From assembly GCA_018333845.1 (NCBI GenBank), contig JAGXSK010000057.1, positions 1 through 15,005 of the forward strand: DNA of 15,005 bases. Direction: 5' to 3'. Origin of the DNA: Clostridia bacterium (GTDB taxonomy: Bacteria; Bacillota; DSM-16504; Desulfitibacterales; Desulfitibacteraceae). Numbering within the stretch: the stretch's first letter is position 1; the number at the start of each line of letters is the position of its first letter. Positions 7,190 to 13,924 of the stretch are shown one piece after another. A program made the position numbers and the translations under genes. Under the pieces are notes generated by a model, which was not told the DNA's origin, did no database searches, and saw only the letters and a list, made by a program, of their open reading frames with translations.

Positions 7190-7615
7190 GTGGATATTAA
7201 GGGATATATCTTTCCTGATGAATTGCTGTACGACAAAAGACATTTTTGGATAAAGGACGAAGGTACCTTTATCATTTTGGGAATGACAGATTTTGCAGTT
7301 AGACTGGCGGGAGAATTTGTCTTTGTTGACATTGGCAATCCTGGAAGGAAGGTAGAAAAGGACCAGATGTTCATGTCTGTGGAATCAGGGAAATGGGTAG
7401 GAAGGGTATACTCTCCCATTGATGGAGAAATCATTGCAGTTAATGAAGAATTAGAATTTGAGCCAGAAAGGATAAACGAGGACTGCTATGGAGATGGATG
7501 GCTTGTAAAAATAAGTATTAAAGATAGAAGCCAGCTGGCAGACCTAATGGATGTCAAGCAGCTTGAACCCTGGCTGATAGATGAGATTAAACGCGTAAAG
7601 GGTGAAGAAGAATAG
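7190..7615 (+). CDS. gcvH: GcvH-like lipoyl-carrier protein (LbpA-like)
   Basis: This is a lipoyl-domain protein of 141 residues related to the glycine cleavage H protein. GTG 7190 follows AAGGAGG (7175-7181) by eight bases; an upstream in-frame TTG (7166) overlaps the previous gene and lacks a site. The H-protein fold is recognisable from KRHFWIKDEG (16-25), GMTDFAVRLAGEFVFVDIG (31-49), the lipoyl hairpin SVESGKWVGRVYSPIDGE (63-80) with K68 as the expected lipoylation site, and YGDGWLVKI (100-108). Where classical GcvH has ESVKA, this has ESGKW. No glycine cleavage P, T or L genes are in the window. Instead the gene lies between a GlcD/HdrD-like pair and a full lipoate assembly set, which recalls the lipoate-binding proteins LbpA of sHdr sulfur-oxidation systems. 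A role as a dedicated lipoyl carrier for the neighbouring oxidoreductase is inference. Confidence 0.85.
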   Translation: MDIKGYIFPDELLYDKRHFWIKDEGTFIILGMTDFAVRLAGEFVFVDIGNPGRKVEKDQMFMSVESGKWVGRVYSPIDGEIIAVNEELEFEPERINEDCYGDGWLVKISIKDRSQLADLMDVKQLEPWLIDEIKRVKGEEE

Positions 7616-7663
7616 GTGAAGAGAAATAAAATAATAGAGAGTTAAAAAGAGGGAGGTTAATCC

Positions 7664-9271
7664 ATGGATACTTGGCGTTTATTGGATACAGGTGTATTAA
7701 CTGCTGCTGAAAACATGGCATTAGATGAAGCAATCTTAAGGGCAAAGTCAAATAACTGTGTGCCTAATACCCTGAGATTTTTGCAATTCAGTCCACCCTG
7801 TGTATTGGTGGGTCATCATCAAATGGTAGAGCAAGAAGTAAGGATTGATTACTGCAAAAATAATTTCATTGATATTAACAGGCGAATAACAGGCGGAGGG
7901 GCCTTGTATTGGGATGAAACCCAACTTGGCTGGGAAATATTTGCCAGCAAGGATCATCCTGGTATACCACTGAAAATTGAAGACCTTTATAAAAAAATGT
8001 GTGAAGCTGTCTGTTATGCTTTAAACAGCCTTGGTGTTAATGCACGCTACAGATTTAGAAATGATATTGAAGTAAACAAACGCAAAATTTCTGGCACAGG
8101 GGGAACTGAATTAGGGAATGCATTTATGTTTCAAGGCACCTTGCTAATTGACTTTGATGTGGATGTAATGCTCAAAGCCTTGAGAATTCCAGTAGAAAAG
8201 CTAAAGGACAAGGAGATTCAATCAATTAAAGAGAGAGTTACGTGTTTGAAGTGGGAATTAGGATACGTACCTCCATTAGATGAGATTAAATCTGCAATTG
8301 TCCATGGTTTTAGCAGAATATTAGGAGTTTCATTTATACAACAACCTTTGTCTTCCGTAGAAAGGAAGTTATTTACAGAGGTCCTGCCAGAATTTCAATC
8401 CATGGACTGGATTGAAAAAATCAAGTACTCTCATTTCAAACATCAGGAATTAAGAAATCTATACAAGGCTAAAGGGGGATTAATACGAGTTTCGCTAGTA
8501 ATGGATTCACTTTTAAAAAGGATCAACAGCATTTTAATAACAGGAGATTTTTTTGTTTATCCTCGCAATGCAATTTTTGATCTGGAGTGCATCTTAAAGA
8601 ATTCCCCTGCACAATACAATCACATCAGCACAGTTGTGACAGATTTTTTCAAAGCAAATTCTGTCAGTGCTCCGGGATTATCTGAGGCAGACTTTATAAA
8701 GGCAATCTGGGATGCAGTTAAAAAAATAGACATGTTAAAGGAAGGTATTCATCCTTCAGCAGTTAACTCAATATTTACAGTGGGAGATGATTTTATAAAC
8801 ATTAGCAAGCCATCAGTTTTGCTTTTGCCTTACTGTGGAAAAAGACCAGATTGTGATTATCGTAAAAAAGAGGGTTGTAATGAGTGTGGTCAGTGTTCCA
8901 TTGGAGATGCCTTTCAACTAGCAAGAAAATATGGTCTCCGGCCAATTACAATACAAAACTATGAGATGCTTGAAAAAACATTATGGCAGCTAAAGAAAGA
9001 GAAAATAGACTCCTTTATTGGTTCATGCTGTGAGGCCTTTTATGCCAAGCACAAGGATGATTTTGAAAGAATTGGTCTGACGGGGATTCTAATAGATGTT
9101 GATAATACCACCTGCTATGACCTAGGAAAAATAATAGAAGCAAAGCTTGGCGTCTTCGAAAACCAGACATTTTTAAATAACAGCTTAATTGAACAGGTGC
9201 TGGCCTTAAAGGTTAATGCCAGTTCAAATGTTAGGAATATTAATAATGGCAAATCTGAAGAACAAATTTGA
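7664..9271 (+). CDS. lplA: Lipoate-protein ligase (LplA-LplB fusion, sLpl(AB)-like) with C-terminal DUF116-like domain
   Basis: This three-part protein has 535 residues. The N-terminal domain (1-225) is a biotin/lipoate ligase: the RRITGGG loop is at 73-79 and the expected catalytic Lys is K141 in NKRKISGTGG. The usual YHD after the loop is YWD here (82-84). The middle part (about 255-350) matches the LplB-type accessory domain, with KAKGGLIRV (268-276) and ITGDFFVYP (292-300). The last part (about 384-500) looks like DUF116, with LLLPYC (386-391) and cysteines at 391, 397, 405, 408 and 411, then C455-C456 and C484. LplA activates lipoate or octanoate with ATP and loads it on the carrier Lys; the adjacent GcvH-like protein is the obvious target. 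The Cys-rich part may bind a metal or Fe-S cluster (inference). ATG 7664 follows GGGAGG. The end overlaps the next gene by 26 nt. Confidence 0.88.
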   Translation: MDTWRLLDTGVLTAAENMALDEAILRAKSNNCVPNTLRFLQFSPPCVLVGHHQMVEQEVRIDYCKNNFIDINRRITGGGALYWDETQLGWEIFASKDHPGIPLKIEDLYKKMCEAVCYALNSLGVNARYRFRNDIEVNKRKISGTGGTELGNAFMFQGTLLIDFDVDVMLKALRIPVEKLKDKEIQSIKERVTCLKWELGYVPPLDEIKSAIVHGFSRILGVSFIQQPLSSVERKLFTEVLPEFQSMDWIEKIKYSHFKHQELRNLYKAKGGLIRVSLVMDSLLKRINSILITGDFFVYPRNAIFDLECILKNSPAQYNHISTVVTDFFKANSVSAPGLSEADFIKAIWDAVKKIDMLKEGIHPSAVNSIFTVGDDFINISKPSVLLLPYCGKRPDCDYRKKEGCNECGQCSIGDAFQLARKYGLRPITIQNYEMLEKTLWQLKKEKIDSFIGSCCEAFYAKHKDDFERIGLTGILIDVDNTTCYDLGKIIEAKLGVFENQTFLNNSLIEQVLALKVNASSNVRNINNGKSEEQI

Positions 9272-10340
9272 TGCAGCAGTTATAGGTGCTGGCCCTTCAG
9301 GAATAGCTGCAGCAAATGATCTGGCTAGAAAGGGCTTTAATGTAATTATAATTGAAAAACGTCCCAGATTAGGATTGCCTGTGAGATGTGCAGAATTTGT
9401 TCCAAAACAGCTATATACTTACTGTAAAATTCCAAAAAATAGTATTGCCCAGGAAATTGAAAATCTAGAAACCCATATGCCAGATGACAGTATAGTCATA
9501 ACTAAATCTCCAGGATACATTTTAAATAGACATCTTTTTGAAAATCATTATTTACAGGAAGCCCTGGCCAATGGTGCAACCCTTGCCCTGGAATCTGAAG
9601 TTATATATGTAAACCATAACCAATTGCTGGTCAAGACTAAAACCCGTACCAGGTCAATAGAGGCTTCTTATATAATAGGAGCTGATGGACCACTTTCTGC
9701 TGCCAGAAAATATATTACATCAAATAAAATACAACTAGCCCAATCATTACAAGGTGTTATCACGCTAAAAACCCATCAGGCTAACAGTAAAGTTTTTTTT
9801 CACCCTGATTATTACATGGGTTATGGTTGGCTTTTCCCAAAAGGGGCAACTGCTAATCTTGGTCTGGGCGTTTCTTACAGGCCAGGTATTAGCATAAATG
9901 ATATCTGGTCTAAATTTCTTGAGAGATTAAAAATTGATAATGCTAGTCTAAAATCACTTACAGGGGGACTAATACCTGTAAGCGGCCTCATGAAAAACAT
10001 AGCAAAAAATAATGTGCTGCTTGTTGGGGATGCAGCAGGCATAACTCATCCAATAACAGGTGCCGGAATTGCCAATGGCATTATCAGCGGTGTGACTGCA
10101 GCTGCAATTATTTCTAAAAATCTGCAAAGGGGCAGGAGAGGTTTAGAAGAATATGAGCAAGAAATTCAAACCCTATTTGGCAAAAGCCATGCCCTGGCTT
10201 TGATGAATAGAAAATATCAAGAAGAGCACTGGAACAGCAATCCTGAATTATTAACCAGAGTAATAAAAAACACCTGGATAGCTTTTTCCTCCTATAGTCA
10301 CAGAAAAAGGGGTGAGGTTAAATGCAAAGTTGCAGATTAA
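9246..10340 (+). CDS. lipT: Geranylgeranyl-reductase-family FAD oxidoreductase, LipT-like
   Basis: This is a single-FAD flavoprotein of 364 residues. It has the Rossmann motif AVIGAGPSGIAA (11-22) with E37 in IIIEKR, the family segment RCAEFVP (47-53), the pattern YGWLFPKG (193-200) shared with geranylgeranyl reductases, and the second FAD motif GDAAGITHPITGAGIANG (261-278). I chose ATG 9246, about ten bases after AGGA. ATGs at 9216 and 9228 are also in frame and would only add a short tail. It overlaps the ligase gene by 26 nt and the next gene by 19 nt. Homologues in sHdr-type lipoate clusters are called LipT and are thought to supply electrons for the radical SAM lipoyl synthase. The fit here rests on context and family. 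The same symbol is used for an unrelated lipoate ECF S component. A plain geranylgeranyl reductase is unlikely, as no isoprenoid genes are near. Confidence 0.8.
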   Translation: MANLKNKFDAAVIGAGPSGIAAANDLARKGFNVIIIEKRPRLGLPVRCAEFVPKQLYTYCKIPKNSIAQEIENLETHMPDDSIVITKSPGYILNRHLFENHYLQEALANGATLALESEVIYVNHNQLLVKTKTRTRSIEASYIIGADGPLSAARKYITSNKIQLAQSLQGVITLKTHQANSKVFFHPDYYMGYGWLFPKGATANLGLGVSYRPGISINDIWSKFLERLKIDNASLKSLTGGLIPVSGLMKNIAKNNVLLVGDAAGITHPITGAGIANGIISGVTAAAIISKNLQRGRRGLEEYEQEIQTLFGKSHALALMNRKYQEEHWNSNPELLTRVIKNTWIAFSSYSHRKRGEVKCKVAD

Positions 10341-11389
10341 AAAATCAGCTTCAAAGTCCAGAATATGTGCAGACTAGTTTAGCTGCAAGCATCACATTGG
10401 GTTTTAAAAATGGGTTGTTTTATAGGAATGCCGTACTTCGAGGGTTGAACCTGCTTGTGACCTATGACAGTAAATGCATGGCAAGCTGCAGCTATTGTGG
10501 ATTATCTAATAGCAGGGAAATAAAAGGTAAAAACACCTTTATTCGTGTTGCCTGGCCCACATATTCATTAGAAGAGATTATGGATGCAGTAAAATCCAGA
10601 AAAAACCCGATGCAAAGGGTTTGTGTGGGGATGATTACCCACCCCAGGGCAGCTGAGGATACGATAAAAATAGTGCAAACTATAAAAAAGGAAACTGGAT
10701 TATTAATTAGTGTTTTAGTAACACCTACTGTAATAACAGAAAATGATTTATTAGAGCTCAAAAAGGCCGGTGCAGATATGTGTGGAATAGCTGTTGATTG
10801 TGCTGACGAAATGCTCTTTGATAAATACAGGGGAAAATCAGTAATGGGGCCACATAGCTGGTCCAATTACTGGAATACAATGGAAAAGGCTGTGGAGATT
10901 TTTGGAGAATACAAGGTTGGAGTACATCTTATTGTGGGTTTAGGAGAGTCTGAGTTAGAAATGGTATCTACAATACAGCGAGCATATGATATGGGTGTGC
11001 TTACCCATTTGTTTAGTTTTTATCCAGAGCCTGGAAGCAAAATTCATCATTGGCCCCAACCGTCCTATGGAACTTATCGTAGAATCCAATTGGCCCGCTA
11101 CCTGATAAATAATAACCTTGGCAATCTTGAACAAATGCACTTTAATGCAGAACACCAGATTGTTGATTATGGTCAAAATATTGAAATGCACCTGGAAAAT
11201 GGTGAAATATTTATGACTTCGGGATGTGCTGGAGCTGACGGCAAGGTGGCCTGTAATCGTCCCTATGGAAATGAACGTCCTTCCCAACCAATTAGGAACT
11301 TTCCCTTTATGCCTGACAAGGAAGATCTTATTTTAATAAAAGACCAGCTCTGGCAGGATATAATTAATAAGGAACCTTCTATAATATGA
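10322..11389 (+). CDS. Radical SAM protein, one half of a LipS1/LipS2-type two-component lipoyl synthase (biotin-synthase related)
   Basis: This is a radical SAM enzyme of 355 residues. The cluster-binding cysteines are C52, C56 and C59 in KCMASCSYCGLS (51-62). The N-terminal lead-in SLAASITLGFKNGLFYRNA (19-37) and the C-terminal block with C302 and C311 in TSGCAGADGKVACNRPYGNE (299-318) resemble the biotin-synthase-related group (COG2516-like). C4, C302 and C311 are candidates to ligate an auxiliary Fe-S cluster as sulfur donor; this is inference. ATG 10322 follows GGGGTGAGG and overlaps the LipT-like gene by 19 nt. The next radical SAM gene overlaps its stop (ATGA). Two distinct radical SAM enzymes together insert the two sulfurs of lipoate in Thermococcus and in sHdr-type bacteria. 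The ligase and carrier genes upstream support that role. I cannot say with certainty which of LipS1 or LipS2 this is. Confidence 0.8.
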   Translation: MQSCRLKNQLQSPEYVQTSLAASITLGFKNGLFYRNAVLRGLNLLVTYDSKCMASCSYCGLSNSREIKGKNTFIRVAWPTYSLEEIMDAVKSRKNPMQRVCVGMITHPRAAEDTIKIVQTIKKETGLLISVLVTPTVITENDLLELKKAGADMCGIAVDCADEMLFDKYRGKSVMGPHSWSNYWNTMEKAVEIFGEYKVGVHLIVGLGESELEMVSTIQRAYDMGVLTHLFSFYPEPGSKIHHWPQPSYGTYRRIQLARYLINNNLGNLEQMHFNAEHQIVDYGQNIEMHLENGEIFMTSGCAGADGKVACNRPYGNERPSQPIRNFPFMPDKEDLILIKDQLWQDIINKEPSII

Positions 11390-12360
11390 TGCCGGCTAGA
11401 GAAGAAATTAAACTGGCTTTTAACAAACCTTTAGAAGATTTATTAAGCAAGGCCTGGTCAATCAGGAAGGAGTTTCATCCCCAGGAGATTAAATTTTATG
11501 CACCTGGCACTAAACACTATGAAACAGCAAACTTCAAAAATGATCCATGGTCATTTGTGGCTGTTTCAATAACTGGAGAAAAGTGCACCTTGAAATGTGA
11601 TCACTGCCGGGGAAACCTTTTAAAGACAATGCACCATGTTAATAGTACTGAAGAATTAGTCTCATTGGGCAACAGGCTCTTAAAGTATAGAAGCAATGGC
11701 GTTTTAATTAGTGGAGGAGCAGATCTTAACGGAGAAGTTCCCTTGTTAGATTATGAAGAGGGAATCTCATACCTGAAAAAGCTTGGGTTAAAGGTTATTG
11801 TCCATACAGGTCTCATGAGTATTGAAACAGCCAGCATGTTAAAAAGGTGTGGAGTTGACCAGGTGCTGGTAGATATTATAGGACATAAAGATACTATTAA
11901 CAAAGTGTACCACTTAAACAGGACTTCTGAGGATTTTGAGAGAACCTTGTCCATAAGTGAGGAGTATGGACTAAACATTGCTCCACATATGGTTATTGGG
12001 TTAGATTATGGATCTATAGTAGGTGAAATTGAAAGTATATATATGTTAAGCAAGTTTAAAGTGCAGACCATTGTCCTGGTGGTACTGGTACCATTAAAAA
12101 ACACACCAATGGCTGGGATTAAAGGACCGGAGCTGGTGGATGCGGCCAAAGTTATTGCACTAGCAAGAATTTATAATCCACAATCTAAATTGCTTTTAGG
12201 ATGTGCCAGGCCTCCTGGTAAAATGAAGGCATTGCTTGAGGATTATGCTATAAAAGCTGGTGTAAATGGTATTGCATATCCTTCTGATGAAGCAGTAAAA
12301 ATGTGTAATGAACTAGGATTTCCTAATTCTTTTAGCTCCCAATGCTGCAGTATTCCTTGA
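11386..12360 (+). CDS. Radical SAM protein, second half of a LipS1/LipS2-type lipoyl synthase
   Basis: This is a second radical SAM enzyme (324 residues), of a different subgroup from its neighbour (COG1856-like, another biotin-synthase homologue). The cluster cysteines are C67, C71 and C74 in KCTLKCDHCRG (66-76). The segment FYAPGTKHYET (37-47) precedes the barrel, and VLISGGAD (106-113) is the usual second glycine-rich motif. Near the end come LGCARPPG (271-278, C273) and SSQCCSIP (317-324) with a Cys pair C320-C321, suited to an auxiliary cluster. The gene begins by ATGA overlap with the stop of the preceding gene; a second ATG follows at once at 11389, and AAGGA lies upstream. With the preceding gene it would insert sulfur into octanoyl groups bound to the carrier protein (family knowledge plus inference). 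A strong hairpin follows the stop and closes the operon. Confidence 0.8.
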   Translation: MMPAREEIKLAFNKPLEDLLSKAWSIRKEFHPQEIKFYAPGTKHYETANFKNDPWSFVAVSITGEKCTLKCDHCRGNLLKTMHHVNSTEELVSLGNRLLKYRSNGVLISGGADLNGEVPLLDYEEGISYLKKLGLKVIVHTGLMSIETASMLKRCGVDQVLVDIIGHKDTINKVYHLNRTSEDFERTLSISEEYGLNIAPHMVIGLDYGSIVGEIESIYMLSKFKVQTIVLVVLVPLKNTPMAGIKGPELVDAAKVIALARIYNPQSKLLLGCARPPGKMKALLEDYAIKAGVNGIAYPSDEAVKMCNELGFPNSFSSQCCSIP

Positions 12361-12368
12361 TTTTTAAT

Positions 12369-12415
12369 AAAAATATCTTTTTGATACAATGTCAAAAAAG
12401 ATATTTTTTATTTTT
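12369..12415 (+). terminator. Rho-independent terminator after the lipoate operon
   Basis: The arm at 12369-12384 (AAAAATATCTTTTTGA) pairs with 12392-12408 over 16 bp, with one extra A in the right arm and a 7-nt loop (TACAATG). The right arm runs into T-rich sequence (TTTTTTATTTTT). It begins nine bases after the stop of the second radical SAM gene. The arrangement of stem and T-tract fits an intrinsic terminator, possibly bidirectional because the left arm is preceded by A-rich sequence. Confidence 0.8.
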
Positions 12416-12440
12416 GGGAGGAACTCCTTTATTTTAGTCG

Positions 12441-12485
12441 AATTAAAATTATACGATATGAAATTTTATATGCATAATTTTCATT
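12441..12485 (+). promoter_or_regulatory. Imperfect inverted repeat upstream of the XRE-cupin regulator, possible operator
   Basis: AAAATTAT (12445-12452) and ATAATTTT (12474-12481) are perfect inverted copies. Extended to 12441-12455 and 12471-12485 the match is 12 of 15. The site lies 47-91 nt upstream of the regulator start, where autoregulatory operators of XRE-cupin proteins are often found. The region is AT-rich, so chance symmetry is possible. No clear -35/-10 pair was found in this 171-nt gap (12361-12531). Confidence 0.35.
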
Positions 12486-12531
12486 GAGGAAATTTTAAAA
12501 CCAAGACTACATGATCTGGAGGAAAAATATA

Positions 12532-13086
12532 ATGACTTTCGGTGCAAAAATCAAAAAAATACGCAGACTTAAAGGAGTTACGTTAAAAGATCTGGCGGAA
12601 AAAACCGGTTTATCCAGTGCTTTTCTCAGCCGTCTGGAAAATGATAAAGCTGAAGCAACATTAAATGATTTAAGAAAACTGGCTGATGAATTAGATGTTT
12701 CAGTTATAAGTCTACTTCCTGATGATTTTGAAGAAGATATTAGGCTTGTTCGTAAAAAGGATCGCCAGATAATTTTACAGCCCTCTTTAAACAGCAATTC
12801 TGATCCATGTGTTCTGGAGTTTTTGTTATGGGGAAGCAAGATAAATCTAGAACCTACATTAATGACCATTCCCCCTGGATCAAATTCAGGAGAATGGGCC
12901 AAACATATGGGAGAGGAATTTTTGTTTCTCCTTGAAGGACAGTTAAGGGTTTATTGTGGAGAAAAGATTTTTGATTTGCAGGAGGGAGATACAATAGGTT
13001 TTCCCGCACAGTATCCCCATAGATGGGAAAACCTTACTGACAAAAATAGTAAAATTATTGTAACAAGTTCGCTTCCTACATTTTAA
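12532..13086 (+). CDS. XRE-family transcriptional regulator with C-terminal cupin domain
   Basis: This is a DNA-binding regulator of 184 residues. An XRE helix-turn-helix spans about 5-60 with the pattern TLKDLAEKTGLSSAFLSRLE (17-36). A linker leads to a cupin_2 beta-barrel (about 105-180) with H125, E129 and H163 in HMGEEFLFLLEGQ and YPHRWEN, which can hold a metal or small ligand. Regulators of this type (PuuR/SutR-like) sense small metabolites and usually control adjacent genes. ATG 12532 follows TGGAGG (12517-12522) by nine bases. The alternative ATG 12511 overlaps that site, so I reject it. The gene stands alone between two terminator-like hairpins, downstream of the lipoate operon and upstream of the flavoprotein and amidohydrolase genes. 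Either neighbour, or its own promoter, could be the target. The ligand is not evident. Confidence 0.9.
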   Translation: MTFGAKIKKIRRLKGVTLKDLAEKTGLSSAFLSRLENDKAEATLNDLRKLADELDVSVISLLPDDFEEDIRLVRKKDRQIILQPSLNSNSDPCVLEFLLWGSKINLEPTLMTIPPGSNSGEWAKHMGEEFLFLLEGQLRVYCGEKIFDLQEGDTIGFPAQYPHRWENLTDKNSKIIVTSSLPTF

Positions 13087-13147
13087 AATAAACTAATAAA
13101 TAATAATCTAAAATTTTTGTAAAATTCAAAAAGGATTCTTAAAATTT

Positions 13148-13190
13148 ATAGAGAATATTTCAAATACGAAAAATTCTCTATTTTATTTTC
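13148..13190 (+). terminator. Terminator-like hairpin after the regulator gene
   Basis: ATAGAGAAT (13148-13156) and ATTCTCTAT (13173-13181) form a perfect 9-bp inverted repeat with a 16-nt loop, followed by TTTATTTTC. The loop is longer than usual and the stem AT-rich, so strength is uncertain. It lies 61 nt after the regulator stop and 34 nt before the next gene. The gap 13087-13223 shows no gene. Confidence 0.5.
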
Positions 13191-13223
13191 ATATTAGAAA
13201 TTGTGAGGAGGGAGGAAGAAGCT

Positions 13224-13892
13224 GTGCCGGTTAAAATTTTAGGGATAAATGGAAGTGCAAGGAAAATCAGCGGGACAGAGTATGTGTTGAAGGAAGCCCT
13301 GGAGGCTGCAAAAGAAATAGACGCAGATATAAAAACTGAATCCATTAGTCTTAGAAATAAAAACATTAAAATGTGCATACATTGTGACGGTTGTTTTAGA
13401 AAAAAGAGCTTGTGCATAGTTGAAGATGATTTTCAAGATGTTCAAAAATCTTTCCTTGAAGCAGATGGATATATTTTTTCAAGTCCAGTCTATAACATGA
13501 ATGTTACACCTGTAATGAATGCTTTTATGAGTAGAATTAGACCCACATACCTGGTTTTTCCTGGACATTTTACTCCCAGGGTTGGTGGTGCCATTGCCGT
13601 GGGTGGAGGAAGAAATGGCGGTCAGGAAATGACAATACTTGCTATTCATAATTTCTATCAAACTTATGAAATATTATGTTGTGGCGGATCTATACATGAA
13701 CCTGCAGGGGGTATGGTATGGAGTGGAGATGGCTCATATGAAGGTGCAATCAAGGATAAAGCAGGTATTGAAGGTGCCCAGAGACTGGGCAAAAGAGTTG
13801 CCCAGACTGCAGCATTTCTTAAATTTGGTTGGGAACATTTTAAAAAAGAGTGCAAAACCATATATCAAACTGAAAATTGGTGGGAGTATTAA
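13224..13892 (+). CDS. Iron-sulfur flavoprotein / NADPH-dependent FMN reductase family protein
   Basis: This is a flavodoxin-fold protein of 222 residues. GTG 13224 follows the long purine site GGAGGGAGG (13207-13215); the GTG at 13203 lies before that site and is rejected. The FMN phosphate loop is GINGSARKISGTE (7-19). A second flavin segment is SSPVYNMNVTPVMNAFMSRI (86-105). Between them is the compact cysteine cluster C51, C54, C57 and C64 in MCIHCDGCFRKKSLC (50-64). This is the CX2CX2CX4-7C signature of the Isf family of iron-sulfur flavoproteins, which carry FMN and a 4Fe-4S cluster and pass electrons from ferredoxin in anaerobes. The tail from about 165 is longer than in Methanosarcina Isf and ends in WWEY. 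The gene sits 32 nt before the amidohydrolase gene, so the two are probably one transcript. The electron acceptor is unknown. Confidence 0.88.
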   Translation: MPVKILGINGSARKISGTEYVLKEALEAAKEIDADIKTESISLRNKNIKMCIHCDGCFRKKSLCIVEDDFQDVQKSFLEADGYIFSSPVYNMNVTPVMNAFMSRIRPTYLVFPGHFTPRVGGAIAVGGGRNGGQEMTILAIHNFYQTYEILCCGGSIHEPAGGMVWSGDGSYEGAIKDKAGIEGAQRLGKRVAQTAAFLKFGWEHFKKECKTIYQTENWWEY

Positions 13893-13924
13893 GCAAAATT
13901 AATGCATAAAGAAAAGGTGACATT

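Noticed and set aside
7100..7190. Glycine riboswitch before the H-like gene
   Set aside because: The gene starts 13 nt after the previous stop, leaving no room for an aptamer.
10492..11287. Two minus-strand open frames opposite the first radical SAM gene
   Set aside because: They are antisense to a gene with clear conserved cysteines and show no family features.
12361..12531. Promoter with -35/-10 boxes before the regulator
   Set aside because: Several TATAAT-like words occur in this AT-rich stretch, but none has a matching -35 at 16-18 bp.
13639..13902. Plus-strand frame overlapping the end of the flavoprotein gene
   Set aside because: It is a different frame of the Isf-like gene, without a ribosome binding site or any known motif.
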